64,000 nucleotides of DNA from Hyparrhenia diplandra (Eukaryota > Streptophyta > Magnoliopsida > Poales > Poaceae), in contig JADLZK010010433.1 in assembly GCA_015847255.1 (NCBI GenBank), forward strand, positions 366,628 through 430,627, in the 5' to 3' direction. The notes below the pieces were generated by a model. That model saw nothing but the letters and a program-made list of their open reading frames with translations. It had not been told where the DNA came from and did no database searches. Position 1 is the stretch's first letter; every line of letters starts with the position of its first letter. Of this stretch, positions 21,757 to 33,345 are shown piece by piece. The position numbers and the translations under genes were made by a program.

Positions 21757-23129
21757 TCAATCATCTGCCAATGACTCCGAGAACAAGGGAACATATGGAT
21801 ATGGAGTATAGTCAACCGAGCAATACCCTCTGAACTGACTTATACAACGCAGCCGCATGTGATTCATTTCATATGACATTAGCATGCTGTTTTTCTGACA
21901 AACCATGAAAATCATATCATGTTCTGGGTGAACTGAGATAGCTAAGAAATTACCTCCAAACTTTGAATAGTAGTCTGCTCCAAACAAATGCAAATGATCA
22001 GCACTGTACTTCAAAATCCAATTTTCGCTATTATAGTCCTCAAGAACCCAGATAGATAGTTTACAATCATCAGAACCATCCCATATAAAGCTAGCTGTAA
22101 GATACAGGTGTCCCTGATATAGGTAAACATGAAAAAGACACTCTTCACAGAATATTGATAGAGGAGTAGGAACAGGAATCCTTCTCAAAATTTTTCCCTC
22201 CACATCAATGGCTAGAACCATGCCATAAAAAGTAGTCAAATGCAGAACCCCATTGAAAAAGACACTTTTTGATTCACGGTCCATCGTAAATTGGTAAGTC
22301 CATGGATCGTGATCCAACTCGTTGAGAGTCCAAACTCCAGTTTTGGAGGAGTAGACAGCCACTACTTGGATCCAGCCATCACGCTCAAAACCTTCATCTA
22401 TAAACCAAATATTGGCCGGTATGAACTCAAACACATGGAAGTGAGAGGTGACAGCTGGGTCGAACCCCAAGCGAGCGAAAGACACCTTGCTAGACCAGCC
22501 AGAGTCAGGAACGACCACCCATTTCTCAGTGGCGGGATTGCAGACGACAGAATGCTTTGTCAAAGGATCAGTGGGCTTCCAGCAGTGGCACAGGAGGAGT
22601 CCATTGCAGCTGTCCTTGATATCAATGCTGTTATATTCGGGCAGGAACGACAGAGAGGGATCCACGAAAGGGTTGACTGCTCTTGAGACGGTGGTGAAAT
22701 GGCAAACACTCCTTGGCAAGGGTCTGTGACGTAGGTATTGCTGAAGAAGCCTGCAAGAGTCTGCGGCAGCTTCTTGCGGTGTTCAGGATGGGAGATGAGG
22801 TTTTGCCAGCGCGTACAAACCAAACTGCAGCGGCAGAGCGATTTAATCGGCAAGCGCGAGAGAATGTCGACGAGGACGTCGTCGGGGAGTTCGGCCACAA
22901 CGTCCCGTGTGCTTCCCTTCTTCTTGGAACCCCTCGCTCGGCGACGGCTCCAGGATTCAAAGCCTGTGGAGGCAAACTTGTTAATTTAGTCAATTAGGGG
23001 TACAGAATAACATTTAAATTTGCCAATGCTACGTAAGGGATCAACTTATTTGGGTATAATAACCTGCACAGCTTATGCATAGATTCGCCATTCCCTCGCC
23101 AACCTCTTCTTCTTGTCGCCCCCCGCCAT
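21757..23129 (-). pseudogene. F-box protein gene, copy 3, broken
   Basis: The body (about 22715-21757) is open from LPRSVCHFTTVSRAVNPF to PLFSESLADD. The F-box (LPDDVLVDILSRLPIKSLCR, about 22895-22836) is in another frame, so the frame is lost near 22717. A likely first exon starts at ATG 23129 (MAGGDKKKRLAREWRIY) and is separated by a possible intron (22964-23078). That intron has a GC donor, and its phase does not fit the F-box frame. The 5'-UTR donor is also mutated, GT to AT near 23248. These lesions together suggest a pseudogene of an SCF substrate receptor. Confidence 0.75.
22964..23078 (-). other. Candidate N-terminal intron in F-box copy 3
   Basis: By alignment with copy 4, the minus-strand donor is TAT|GCATAAG and the acceptor CTCCACAG|G. 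A possible branch site TTGACTAAAT lies about 35 bp before the acceptor. Copies 1 and 2 lack this sequence altogether. Confidence 0.45.
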
Positions 23130-23454
23130 CGGCTTGGATAGAGAGAACAAGCAGCCAATCTGCAGGGTTCCAAGATCGATTAGTGAGGAGATCGATTGGT
23201 GAGGGAGCATGAATGGAGAGAGGATCTGCCAAGTGCGCAGCGTGCTTATCAGAGGAGACTTGAGGAACGGCAAGCGCGTGCAGATCAGGTGCACCCCATT
23301 GACTCCGTCGAGCGGGTAGTGACGAGGGGAGATTGTGGCCTCCGGCAGTCCGTCCGTCGTCCGCAGCGGCGAGATGGAGCGGAAGATAAGAGAAGGGAGA
23401 AAACCAGTGAAGATGGTTTGGGCCAATTCTCCTCGTGGGCGGTAATGGGAACTG

Positions 23455-23870
23455 GGGTCTCGATCTTCCGAAAGGTTCGATGACTCGATTTGGTGGAGTC
23501 GCGACACAATTCGATCCCCGCCACGAACAATTGGGTCCTGAACCCTGCAATCGCAGCACCACGTCTCCTCTCGGTTATTGACCGTCAATAAACGGGTCGA
23601 CCTCGCCAAGAAGGCTAAGTCCTTTGCACGCTAATCGAAGAACACAAGCTTAAGAACAAGAAAGATTGCAACCAAATTGCCGATGAAAGATTAATATCAC
23701 GAGGTGGGGTCTTACAAACCGACAAACTGTTGTAAAACAGAATAATCTAAGCAAAACTCACTAGAATTGGTGGCGCTAAGGGATATATTAATACATGCGT
23801 GAATGAAAACAAATGTCGTGGTCATATACGTGACCCGACTTATTGGGGGCATGCATGGACGAGTAGAAAT
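23455..23870 (-). mobile_element. Ty3/Gypsy remnant, LTR part (right half at 37178)
   Basis: Read on the minus strand, this is LTR-like: GTAAGACCCCACCTCGTGAT, then TTGGCGAGGTCGACCCG, then AACCGAGAGGAGACGTGGTG, a series typical of rice Gypsy LTRs. It joins the pol C-terminus at 37633-37845 across the CACTA element. The inner end lies against the leader of F-box copy 3. Confidence 0.5.
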
Positions 23871-24432
23871 CACTACCGAAACGAGAGCTATCCCGTGAGG
23901 AAATCGTTCCCGTGAGCGAAAAAAACGCCACGGGATATATGGCTCTACCCCGTGAGCATACAAGACCGCCACGGGATACCAACCACTCACGGGATAGGCT
24001 CTATCCCGTGAGCAACAACTCACGGGTAGATACTCGACCTATCCCGTGAGGCCTAGCTCACGGGATAGGTAAGCGACCGTCACCCCTCCCCCCTCCGGCC
24101 CCGCTCCGTTATCCTATCCCGTGAGCCCCTCGCGGCCCCGCCTCACGGGATAGGGGAGGTGGGGGCCCAGGGTGCCCGTCCGGCGCCGCGGGAAGCCGCC
24201 AGGGGGTGGGGGCCCGCCACGGTCAAGCCCTATCCCGTGAGCCTTGCGCCCCGCTCACGGGATAGGTGGAGGTGGGGCCAGGATGCCCGTCCCCGGCCTG
24301 CGGAAGCTGGCCGCGGGGTGGGGCCGCACCGCCAGCCCTATCCCGTGAGAGGCCCTATCCCGTGAGGCAAAAGGAGGGCCTACGGGAAGAGAGGCCTCTA
24401 TCCCGTGAGCCGCCATTGTGGCTCACGGGATA
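23871..24432. repeat. Left subterminal repeat array of CACTA 1
   Basis: About 18 copies of TATCCCGTGAG or its complement occur, many paired as short palindromes such as TATCCCGTGAGC..GCTCACGGGATA. In CACTA elements subterminal motifs bind the element-encoded DNA-binding protein and mark the ends for cutting. Confidence 0.85.
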
Positions 24433-24955
24433 GAGGAAACCTTTTTTTTTTTTTTTGTGTTTTGGGACCCAAACTTTTTCTACATTCCCTACACATAATA
24501 TGGAACTCTATGTTAAAGTTTGGTGAATTATTGACTTTATTTGGTATATTTAGAGAATTATTCTCTTTTCTCGTAATTTTTTGAAATGAGGTCAAATTTG
24601 AACTGCAAGTGCTTGAAATTTTTGAAAAAAATAGTAGAAAATTTATAGTTCTCTTACTCAGCACATAGTAAGGCTTTGTATAAAAAAAAAAAGACAAATC
24701 ACGGAATATCTTAATGAGAAATTTGGAACGCTATTTTGTGCTCGGGTGGTTTAAAAATTATAGAAAAGCAACCGATGTGAAAAAAAATCATGAAATTTGA
24801 TATTATGTCATGATATCTTATGCCAAGGCTATGATAAAAGTTTGGAAACGTTTCGCACAAGTTGGCACATACGATGTTCACAAGCTCCAACATCTACATT
24901 AGAAGTTTCATGTTTGTTGTAATGATCAAGTGTGTTTTCATGTGGTTGTGGCGGT
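24433..24955. other. A+T-rich spacer inside CACTA 1
   Basis: A+T-rich with no gene. It continues at 32113 after the LTR element. The LTR insertion used GCGGT (24951-24955) as target. Confidence 0.6.
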
Positions 24956-26475
24956 TGTTGATGCTCACTAACTCATATTTTTATGCATCAACAATTCATG
25001 GAAAAGGACTAAAATATAATTAGATAACCTTATTAGGGGTTTCTACTAATGATTTCCATGAGTTTTGGTAAAGTTGTGATTTGCAGGGACTTAACGAGAA
25101 AAACAGCGAGAAATGGCGTGGCATACGACCGACGAACGCAAGCGCAATCCAACTCCAAAACAAGTCTAGAAGGCTCGGGATTACTCCCGACGTGAACCAA
25201 ACTTGACACCAAAGAAAACATCATCTAGAAGACTCCGAAGCCACGACGCATCGTGGGGCCCAGAGTGGAGCCCACCCCGGGGCGATCGCCCAATAATGGG
25301 GCCGATCGCCCCCGCGTGGGCCGCCAAGTTGCCCCTCTGTTTCGAGCGTTCCTCCACCGCCTCTAAGACGCAATCTAATCCGGGTCGTTTGATGTCGGTT
25401 TGATCCGAGGGCGTCGTTAAGCCGAAGATTAGTACCACATTGCTGGCCGGGGTTTGAAGAGACATAAGAAGACCCATATATATAGACCCCTAGGCCCCCC
25501 CTGTCTCAATCAATCGATCCAAGCCTCAAGTCATCATCAAGAAGGAGATCAAGAAGAAGCCAAGACAGGGAGTAGAAGAGGAGACACCAAGAGATAGGAT
25601 AGCTAATTCATAGCTCTAAATCTAGAGCCTAGTTTAGATAGAAAGTCGAGTTTAGAGAAGAGAGAGCACCGCCTCAGGTTCGGATCCGTAAGTTACACTA
25701 TGGATCAATATTATTATTGTTCTCATACACCTTTGTGCTATTTCATTACTATGTATGCAATTAGTCTACTTATACTTTATTCTAGTCATAGCATATTTGA
25801 TATGATCATTATTCATGATAATTCAACGCGCTTATTCAGTAGAGCTCCTAGTATATTACGGTGTGTGTGCTAGGTAGTAGAGAGTATGTAAGCATGGTGC
25901 TTAGATATAATTTACTTACTTGGATTCACCTTTATATGATTAGGTCGTGTGGTAGATCGTAGTGGTGACAAACACTATTGAGTCCTTTTGCAATCCATCC
26001 CCCGTGTATAAGACTAGTCGATAATGGTTCTTGGGATTATCTTGTTTCGTCCCCGATTTTCTTAAGTAATCTTGGGTGCACATTCTTATTTATGGTTTTG
26101 ATATATATATGATCTTATGCTATGCCCTGTCTAAACATTTTGTAGATTCTTTGTATGCTACCTAAGAACCGTCCCTTTGTCATAAATCCAATCCTAATCT
26201 TACTAGGAATTAATCTTATGCTATGCTCACCACGTGCACCTCTACCTGTCTCAATACCTTATCATTATTAATATTATTATTGGCTCACCTTGTTTAAGTA
26301 TATGCTAAATACTACAAAATCTCATTAGTATTCTATCTTTGTCTTTAATCATTTGAACCGCCAATCATATCTTCCTCGTGGATTCGATATTTAAAACCCT
26401 TCCCGGGTGAAATGCTCCTTTGGACATCCGTGGCGCTTGCGGATCTATTTCTCTGTAAGCTAACAAATACCAACA
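24956..26475 (+). repeat. Left LTR
   Basis: Begins TGTTGATGCTCACTAACTCA and ends AACAAATACCAACA. It carries TATATATAGACCCC at about 25475, a likely core promoter, followed by a purine-rich leader with AAGAAGGAGATC. It differs from the right LTR mainly at G+C-rich spots. Confidence 0.9.
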
Positions 26476-26482
26476 AGCATTT

Positions 26483-26499
26483 CTCGCGCCGTTGCCGGG
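26483..26499 (+). promoter_or_regulatory. Primer-binding site (tRNA-Asp-like)
   Basis: CTCGCGCCGTTGCCGGG begins eight bases after the left LTR. It is very close to TGGCGCCGTTGCCGGGG, the complement of the plant tRNA-Asp 3' end used by Athila/Tat-type elements. Confidence 0.65.
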
Positions 26500-29400
26500 A
26501 AGATTTTGATAGCTACTCTTTTGATTATTGATAGATGAATATTAAGTGTGGATTTTGCTACTTAGCACCCTCTCGCTTAAACAGAATTACTCCGTGTATT
26601 GTCTATTAGTCTATCTTATGCGGGGTAATTGATTAAAATTTCGGCGACCTACGGTAAGAGAATCCAAGTGTACGACCTTCATGAACCATTAACATTGGAA
26701 CCTGCCCAAGTCGTCGTCACAAGAATTCAAATCACATCTTCAAGTGACGGATAAAAGGCGCACAACTCACAAATTCTATTTGTGAGTAAAGGTAAGTATG
26801 ATCGAACGTGAGACGGTCTTGCTCGTGGACTTTAAAATAGTAGTCTCACCATGATCATACCTCTTCATCTCTATAATACTTTTATGCTACCTCATTTTGC
26901 TATAGTATGCTTAAGTTTTGAATATCTTCATACACCTTAAACATGATGCTTAGTTTAATTTATTTTCATGGCTCAAGTTAAACATGGTGTTTAGTTTGAT
27001 TCTAAAACCGCAAGGTGTGTTGATTTTGTTTCTAAAGGCTTTTAAATTAAACGTGGTGTTTAGATTAAATTGCCTTCTTAAATTAAGTTGGATATTATAT
27101 CTAGGTTGATTTTTGACCTGATAGTATACTTTAGTAGATTCTGGTTATCTTTGTTAGACTAACCCCCTGAGAAAATTATCAAATCCAATTTGGGAAAAAG
27201 AAATTAGCTTACGCAAGGTATGTGACGAACTCCAACAACTCAAGCAAAAGAAGACTCAACTCACTCCTTATGAAAGGACGAACCGTAAGTGCCTAAATAC
27301 TCAATTTGTCTTTTTTGTCGCAAAAGTTACCTTTGCCTTAACCACGCTTTAGTGCAGGTGCTTCATAAAAAGAAATATATATATATAGTAAAAACAAAAA
27401 CAAATATATATAATCGTCTTTAAGTTTTTAAAAGAACCATCATTATGTTAGCACAAATAAATCATATGGACAATAACCCTTTTTTTTTCAATATCATTGC
27501 TATCCTTCGGGTATATGTCCACTAACATTCTGGGAAGAAAGAATCTGTGGTAGGCACGTTCATGGACCTACCTCACTACCACTTCCACTACAAAACGGAG
27601 GAGTACCAAGTCGGGGAGGTCGATGAGAAGCGGGATCAAAGCGTCAAAGACTTGCTTGCTCTCATCACCACACCACGGTAGGAACGCACTCCAATCAATG
27701 GCGGGCCATTACAAAGAGAAGTCACAATAATGCCCCAAGACCATGGAGGACAAGGTTGTCACCAAGCGCCAAGTGACACGAGTTCGAGCTTGGGGAGGAA
27801 GACCAATTCCACTAGAAGATGACCCGACAAGGCTCTCTCCTCCTCTCGGACTCCCCACCGTTCCGACACAAAAAAAAAAAAAATGAAGGGAAGATGATAT
27901 GAGGAAAAGAGGACAAGACGGCTCAACTACCACACATGCCACGAGAAAAACCACCATGAGGTGTTACGACATTGCCATCCTACAATAAAGGTAACATCTT
28001 AAGGTAAGTGTCCTAATCAATAAAGTTTTACTTTAATCATGGCATGCTTACTAAGGAGTTAAATATGTTAGCTCACAACCTTACTTAGATTAATCGAATA
28101 GCTCAACATGTTAGCTCTTAGTTGTTCTTACCCCCTGTCTCTCTAGTTTTCTCTACTTTAGTTTGCGATGTTATAAATGCCACATTCACTTTGCCGATGC
28201 GGTCTTATCACCTTTGTCACAAATAGATGAAACACATTATGCTACCATGGTTATATGTGCTCAAGGTTAGAATGAATACAATTTTGGTTACATTTGGTGT
28301 TTTCCCACCAGCAGAGCCCATACACTTGATCTCTACCTTGACTTTTGTGAGCGGGGACACACTTTGCGCCAATTATGGAGGAGTTGCCACTTCTCCAAAT
28401 CTCTACTAGTTAATGTCACGCCTACAACATGCACAATAAGCAAGGAACATGGGTGATGCCATCCCGGGATCACAATCCTAAGAGACGCAACTTCAAGATC
28501 GGGCGAAGCACTCAATAAGCAAGCCTAAGAAGAACAAGACGCGGAGAGATCACAAGTTGGATCTGGAGGCGATGGACAAAGGAAGACATTAAGAAGATTC
28601 AAGAAAAGTCCACCCAGCTCCCACCAACCAAGCAGCCCAGAACCAAAGAACTCGCAAAGGTCTCCCACAGAAGAAACAAGCTTGGAGGAAGAAAGAAGAC
28701 ACACCTACCAAAGGGAGACAACAAGAGTACACCTTTGGAAGACCTACCACCACCCGCATCAGCGATTGATCGGACACCGTCGGCTACCTCATCTATGCCA
28801 CTCATCGAGATCATCAAAGGCACCGCACGGACACAACATCCCGACGAGATTCCATAGATGACAACACGCCACAAGTAAGTACTCGAAACTCTGTAGAGGT
28901 AACTTCGGTATTTATCTCAAGATATTTAATTTTCTCGCATAGCATATTTCAATTAGCATGTTTCCTTTAAGCATATTTATTTTTTCTAAAAAATCTGCAT
29001 TAGAAAATCATAAAATTATGTTTGCTTTGCATTTGCATTAGTTCCTTAAAAGCCCCATGCAAGCACTCCCTTGCTGTGGCGGCATAAAAATAAAAAAAAT
29101 ACAAAAAATATGTGAGCACATGAAGGCTCACCACATAATCCTAGAATTTGTTCCTTTGGGTATGCGAAATTAATATTTGCGGGGAGAACATTTAAGGAAA
29201 ACCCGAGAGATGAACAAGTTTCAAGGGCGAATAAAAAAAGACTACTTCAAAATCCGGCTTGGGGGAGAGCACCCTCGATTATCACGATAAGTATTATTAT
29301 CCTATCTATTTTTAAATATTAGCTAGCTAGTATATTTGCTTAGAGTAATGAGTCTTAAATAAAAGTATTAGTGTTAAGAGTCCAATAAATGTTAGATGCT

Positions 29401-30570
29401 TGCGAGTTAGCTCTCTTTCTTTAATTATGACCTTGGTGATATATGCTAAGGAAATGATGAATAGTTGCTCGCCTTAATTCCTCTTAAAAAGTACTTACAC
29501 TTTGGACTTAGATTCTCCCAAAGCTTTAAAAGCTTAATTTGCTCTAAACCCAATACACTGTGGGAAGCACATGCTTAATCTCGAGTCTTAGCATTGAAGG
29601 ATAAAGATACATGAAAAGTTGAGCTGCTGTTTATCATATTCCTAGAGATACCGATTTCTGGTTTTTTATCTTTGAAAATTATAAAACATTACATGATGAG
29701 ATCCTTAGTTATGACCCTTAAGAGTCTATCATCCGCATCAAGATCATCCCACTCCACCAAAAACGCTGCTTCTAAACCGGAAGTACGCATCCCCATACTC
29801 CATCAAGCCGCTAGCCATAATTATAAAAATAAATTCTAGCAATTTTGGATATGTCTCTCTCAACGTTTTTATTAGATTCTGGGCTACATTCAAAAAAAAA
29901 AAAAAAAGAAAATAAATTTAGAGAGAAAAGTGAGACGAGAGAGGGAGAGTAACGGACAAAAGTCATACTAGGCGAGAAGGGCCTACCTCCCTAATAATAA
30001 AAATATATTTAGAGATGAATAATGGACACGTGTCCGAGGGTGAGTAGGGCCCACATCTCTAAGGAGAGAGAAAAATGGACAAAAGTCCGGGGCAAAGCCC
30101 ACCTCTCCAAGAATGGACAGCCCTGTGTCTTAGCAATTTTTAGAAAGAGAGATATAGTCCAAGAAGCTTGAAAAAAAAAAAAAAAAAATACTAGAAAAGG
30201 CTAAAGGCTAATTACTACCTTTCATCCTCATCCATTCGTCACTATCATCCCACTATGTATGTTCCACCACATGTATCTCCACTAAAAAGAGGGTCATACA
30301 TAGGATCTCCGAGTTTCTTTTTGAAAAATATTGCAAAACCCCGGGATGATAGTTGATCAAAAGAACTTGAGACATGGTACTTAACTTGATTGTTTTTATC
30401 CCGCTTATGATTCATGAAAAGGCTACGCCCCATGGTAAACAGTATGAAAGAGCAATCTGGTTAAGAGAAGAATTTATTTCCCGATAAACACGATTTTACG
30501 AGGTATGAAAGCGAAGTAGCAACTCCCCGATCCTACTATAGCATATAGCTTTGCTAGGGACTAGCAAGAA
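26500..30570 (+). other. Non-coding interior of the LTR element
   Basis: 4.1 kb, A+T-rich, without any recognisable retroviral-type domain. 29915-30120 holds degenerate repeats (AATGGACAAAAGTCC, AATGGACACGTGTCC). A second polypurine-like string, GGCTTGGGGGAGAG, lies at about 29258. Confidence 0.7.
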
Positions 30571-30573
30571 GTA

Positions 30574-30586
30574 AGCTTGGGGAGTT
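30574..30586 (+). promoter_or_regulatory. Polypurine tract before the right LTR
   Basis: AGCTTGGGGAGTT directly precedes the LTR start at 30587. It resembles the plus-strand primer of grass Gypsy elements. Confidence 0.55.
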
Positions 30587-32107
30587 TGTTGATGCTCACT
30601 AACTCATATTTTTATGCATCAACAATTCATGGAAAAGGACTAAAATATAATTAGATAACCTTATTAGGGGTTTCTACTAATGATTTCCATGAGTTTTGGT
30701 AAAAGTTGTGATTTGCGAGGGACTTAACGAAAAAGCGGAGAAATGACGTGGCATACGACCGACGTAGCAACGCAATCCAACTCCAAAACAAGTCTAGAAG
30801 GCTCCGGATTACTCCCGACGTGAACCAAACTTGACACCAAAGAAAACATCATCTAGAAGACTCCGAAGCCCACGACGCATCGTGGGGCCCGTGAGTGGAG
30901 CCCACCCCCGGGCGATCGCCCAATAATGGGGCCGATCGGCCTGCGCGGGCCGCCAAGTTGCCCCCTGTTTTCCGAACATTCCTCCACCGCCCTAAGACGC
31001 AATCAATCTAATCCGGCCGTTTGATGTCGGTTTGATCCGAGGGCGTCGTTAAGCACTAAGATTAGTACCACATTGCTCGCTGAAGTTTGAAGAGACATAA
31101 GAAGACCCATATATATAGACCCCTAGGCCCCCCCTGTCTCAATCAATCGATCTGACCAAGCCTCAAGTCATCATCAAGAAGGAGATCAAGAAGAAGCCAA
31201 GACAGGAGTAGAAGAGGAGACACCAAGAGATAGGATAGCTAATTCATAGCTCTAAATCTAGAGCCTAGTTTAGATAGAAAGTCGAGTTTAGAGAAGAGAG
31301 AGCATGCGCTCAGGTTCGATCCGTAAGTTACACTATGGATCAATATTATTATTGTTCTCATACACCTTTGTGCTATTTCATTACTATGTATGCAATTAGT
31401 CTACTTATACTTTATTCTAGTCATAGCATATTTGATATGATCATTATTCATGATAATTCAACGCGCTTTATTAGAGCTCCTAGTATATTACGGTACCGGT
31501 GTGCTAGGTAGTAGAGAGTATGTAAGCATGGTGCTTAGATATAATTTACTTTTGCGGATTCACCTTATATCTTGGGAATTAGTGGTGGTAGATCGTAGTG
31601 GTGACAAAGACTATTGAGTCCTTTGCAATCCATCCCCGTGTATAAGACTAGTCGATAATGGTTCTTGGGATTATCTTGTTTCGTTCTTGATTTTCTTAAG
31701 TAATCTTGGGTGCACATTCTTATTTATGGTTTTGATATATATATGATCTTATGCTATGCCCTGTCTAAACATTTTGTAGATTCTTTGTATGCTACCTAAG
31801 AATCGTCCCTTTGTCATAAATCCAATCCTAATCTTACTAGGAATTAATCTTATGCTATGCTCACCACGTGCACCTCTACCATCTCAATACCTTATCATTA
31901 TTAATATTATTATTGGCTCACCTTGTTTAAGTATATGCTAAATACTACAAAATCTCATTAGTATTCTATCACTTTGTCTTTAATCATTTGAAGCGCCAAT
32001 CATATCTTCCTCGTGGATTCGATATTTAAAACCCTTCCGGGTGAAATGCTCTTTGGACATCCGTGCTTTTGCGGATCTATTTCTCTGTAAGCTAACAAAT
32101 ACCAACA
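30587..32107 (+). repeat. Right LTR
   Basis: Same ends and nearly the same length as the left LTR (1521 against 1520 bp), with TATATATAGACCCC at about 31110. Directly followed by the GCGGT duplication. Confidence 0.9.
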
Positions 32108-32112
32108 GCGGT

Positions 32113-32412
32113 CAAGTTGTGGTTTGGCTATGAAACTTTTCTACATGCATTGAGACATGAGAGATTGTGTCATGTGAAAGTTTGAGAATTTTCAAGATTA
32201 CTTTGATAATTATTATAATTTTATGCTACAATTAGGTAAATAGAACTAGAGATAAAAACCACATGAAATAATGGTCAAATTTACACTAAAGCATCACTTA
32301 TGTATGGATGAGTGAATATGACAAGGTATTTTTGAAGTAAAAAGTCGATCAAAGTTTACAAATATTTCTTTGAAAAGAGAAAGGGAGGGGAGAGGAAAAT
32401 ATTTTGAGAAAA
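32113..32412. other. A+T-rich spacer of CACTA 1, right part
   Basis: Continuation of 24433-24955 after the LTR insertion. No gene seen. Confidence 0.55.
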
Positions 32413-32635
32413 TGCCCTATCCCGTGAGCGGCTCACGCGGGATAGGGAAGCGATATCCCGTGAGCATATTACTTTCGCTCACGGGATAGGCGGGGACCCA
32501 CCTCGGCCCGAGCGCGGCAATTTTCCGCCCGTTTTTTTTGGGGGAATTTTCCTTTCGGCAGCCCTATCCCGTGAGCATATTATTATTCGCTCACGGGATA
32601 GAACTCCTATCCCGTGAGCCATTTTCACCCGGATA
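32413..32635. repeat. Internal array of CACTA 1 motifs beside the gene start
   Basis: Several paired TATCCCGTGAG/CTCACGGGATA units lie here (for example 32420, 32457, 32481, 32565, 32591), directly before the CA-rich leader and first coding-like sequence. Without the LTR element this array would lie about 1.4 kb inside the left end. Confidence 0.75.
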
Positions 32636-32679
32636 GGTCCTTTTTTTTTTTAAAATCGACATTTGCCTCTACCTTATCC

Positions 32680-33345
32680 ACACACCACCCACACACGACG
32701 CACCCACACACACACACCGTAACACACACACACGCGCCCCGCCCGCCGCCGGCCGCTGGGCCAGACCGGGCCAAGGCCGGCCCGCCATCGCTCGCCGCCC
32801 TCGAAGACCGCCGCCAAGGCCGCCGCTGCCCCGCGGCGCCGGCCGTCCGCCAAGCCGCCGCCCGGCTCCCCCGGGCTCGCGGCCTCCCTCTCGGCCCCGG
32901 CCCCGAAGAAGGAGAAGGGAGGTGGGGGAAGGAGAAGGAGGAGGGGGAAGGAAGGAGGAGAAGGAGAAGGGAGGAGGAGGAAGGAGAAGGGAGGAGGAGT
33001 TGGTGGCCTGAGGAGGAAAAGAGAAGGAGAAGGAGAAGGAGAAGGGAGGAGGAGGAAGGAGAAGGGAGGAGAGGGAGGAGGAGGTGGTGGCCTGAGGAGG
33101 AAGGAGAAGGGAGGGCACGCCAAGGCCTTCGCGCGCTGCGCCAAGACGCCTTGACCCGCATCGTCGCGCCCGCCCGCACGGCGGATTAGAGGAGGAGGAC
33201 CGCCCACCGCCGTTCGTCCGACCCGCCCGCCGCTCTTTCATTTTCGGCAGTATTGTAATGTGATTGTCGGCCATCGTGCCATGATGTGAATGTGGTTGTC
33301 GGCCATTGTGCCGTGATGTGAATGTGATTGTCGGCCATCGCGTCC
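32680..33345 (+). repeat. CA-rich, GGA-rich and 36-bp repeats in CACTA 1 leader
   Basis: In order: a CACACACC-rich stretch (32680-32740), a G+C-rich stretch, a purine-only-like GAAGGAGAAGGGAGGAGGA tract (about 32906-33112), and three units of GTGATTGTCGGCCATCGTGCC about 36 bp apart (33260-33345). The last word recurs at about 36160. This is probably the transcript leader or first exon of the element gene. No conserved protein is visible. Confidence 0.6.

Larger units (their letters stand above)
20975..23440. repeat. Tandem segmental duplication unit 2 (F-box copy 3)
   Basis: This matches 16193-18560 in order: ACTCATCAACACACGGG, a G+C-rich frame, the small MITE (21233-21299), the F-box 3' flank, F-box copy 3 and its leader. 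A plus-strand frame (20970-21176) ends DARDYGTMPPTSLSIDFGD and is nearly the same at 16.2-16.4 kb. It may be a fragment of an unidentified gene that was copied along. Confidence 0.75.
24956..32107 (+). mobile_element. Non-autonomous LTR retrotransposon (7.15 kb)
   Basis: The LTRs are 24956-26475 and 30587-32107, both running TGTTGATGCTC to TACCAACA. The target duplication GCGGT is exact (24951-24955 and 32108-32112). A sequence close to the tRNA-Asp primer site follows the left LTR, and AGCTTGGGGAG precedes the right LTR. The 4.1-kb inside shows no gag, protease, reverse transcriptase or integrase and only frames below about 95 codons. It must be mobilised by a partner. The primer site type suggests a Ty3/Gypsy Athila/Tat-like source. 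Confidence 0.92.

Noticed and set aside
23190..24430. Regular TATCCCGTGAG spacing considered as a CRISPR-like array
   Set aside because: The units are palindromic, unevenly spaced and in both orientations. They end at CACTA termini with a 3-bp duplication, so they are subterminal transposon motifs in a plant genome.
32614..33189. Long overlapping open frames on both strands (about 180-245 codons)
   Set aside because: They come from the CA-rich and purine-rich low-complexity leader of CACTA 1, so open frames are expected in several phases and show no domain.
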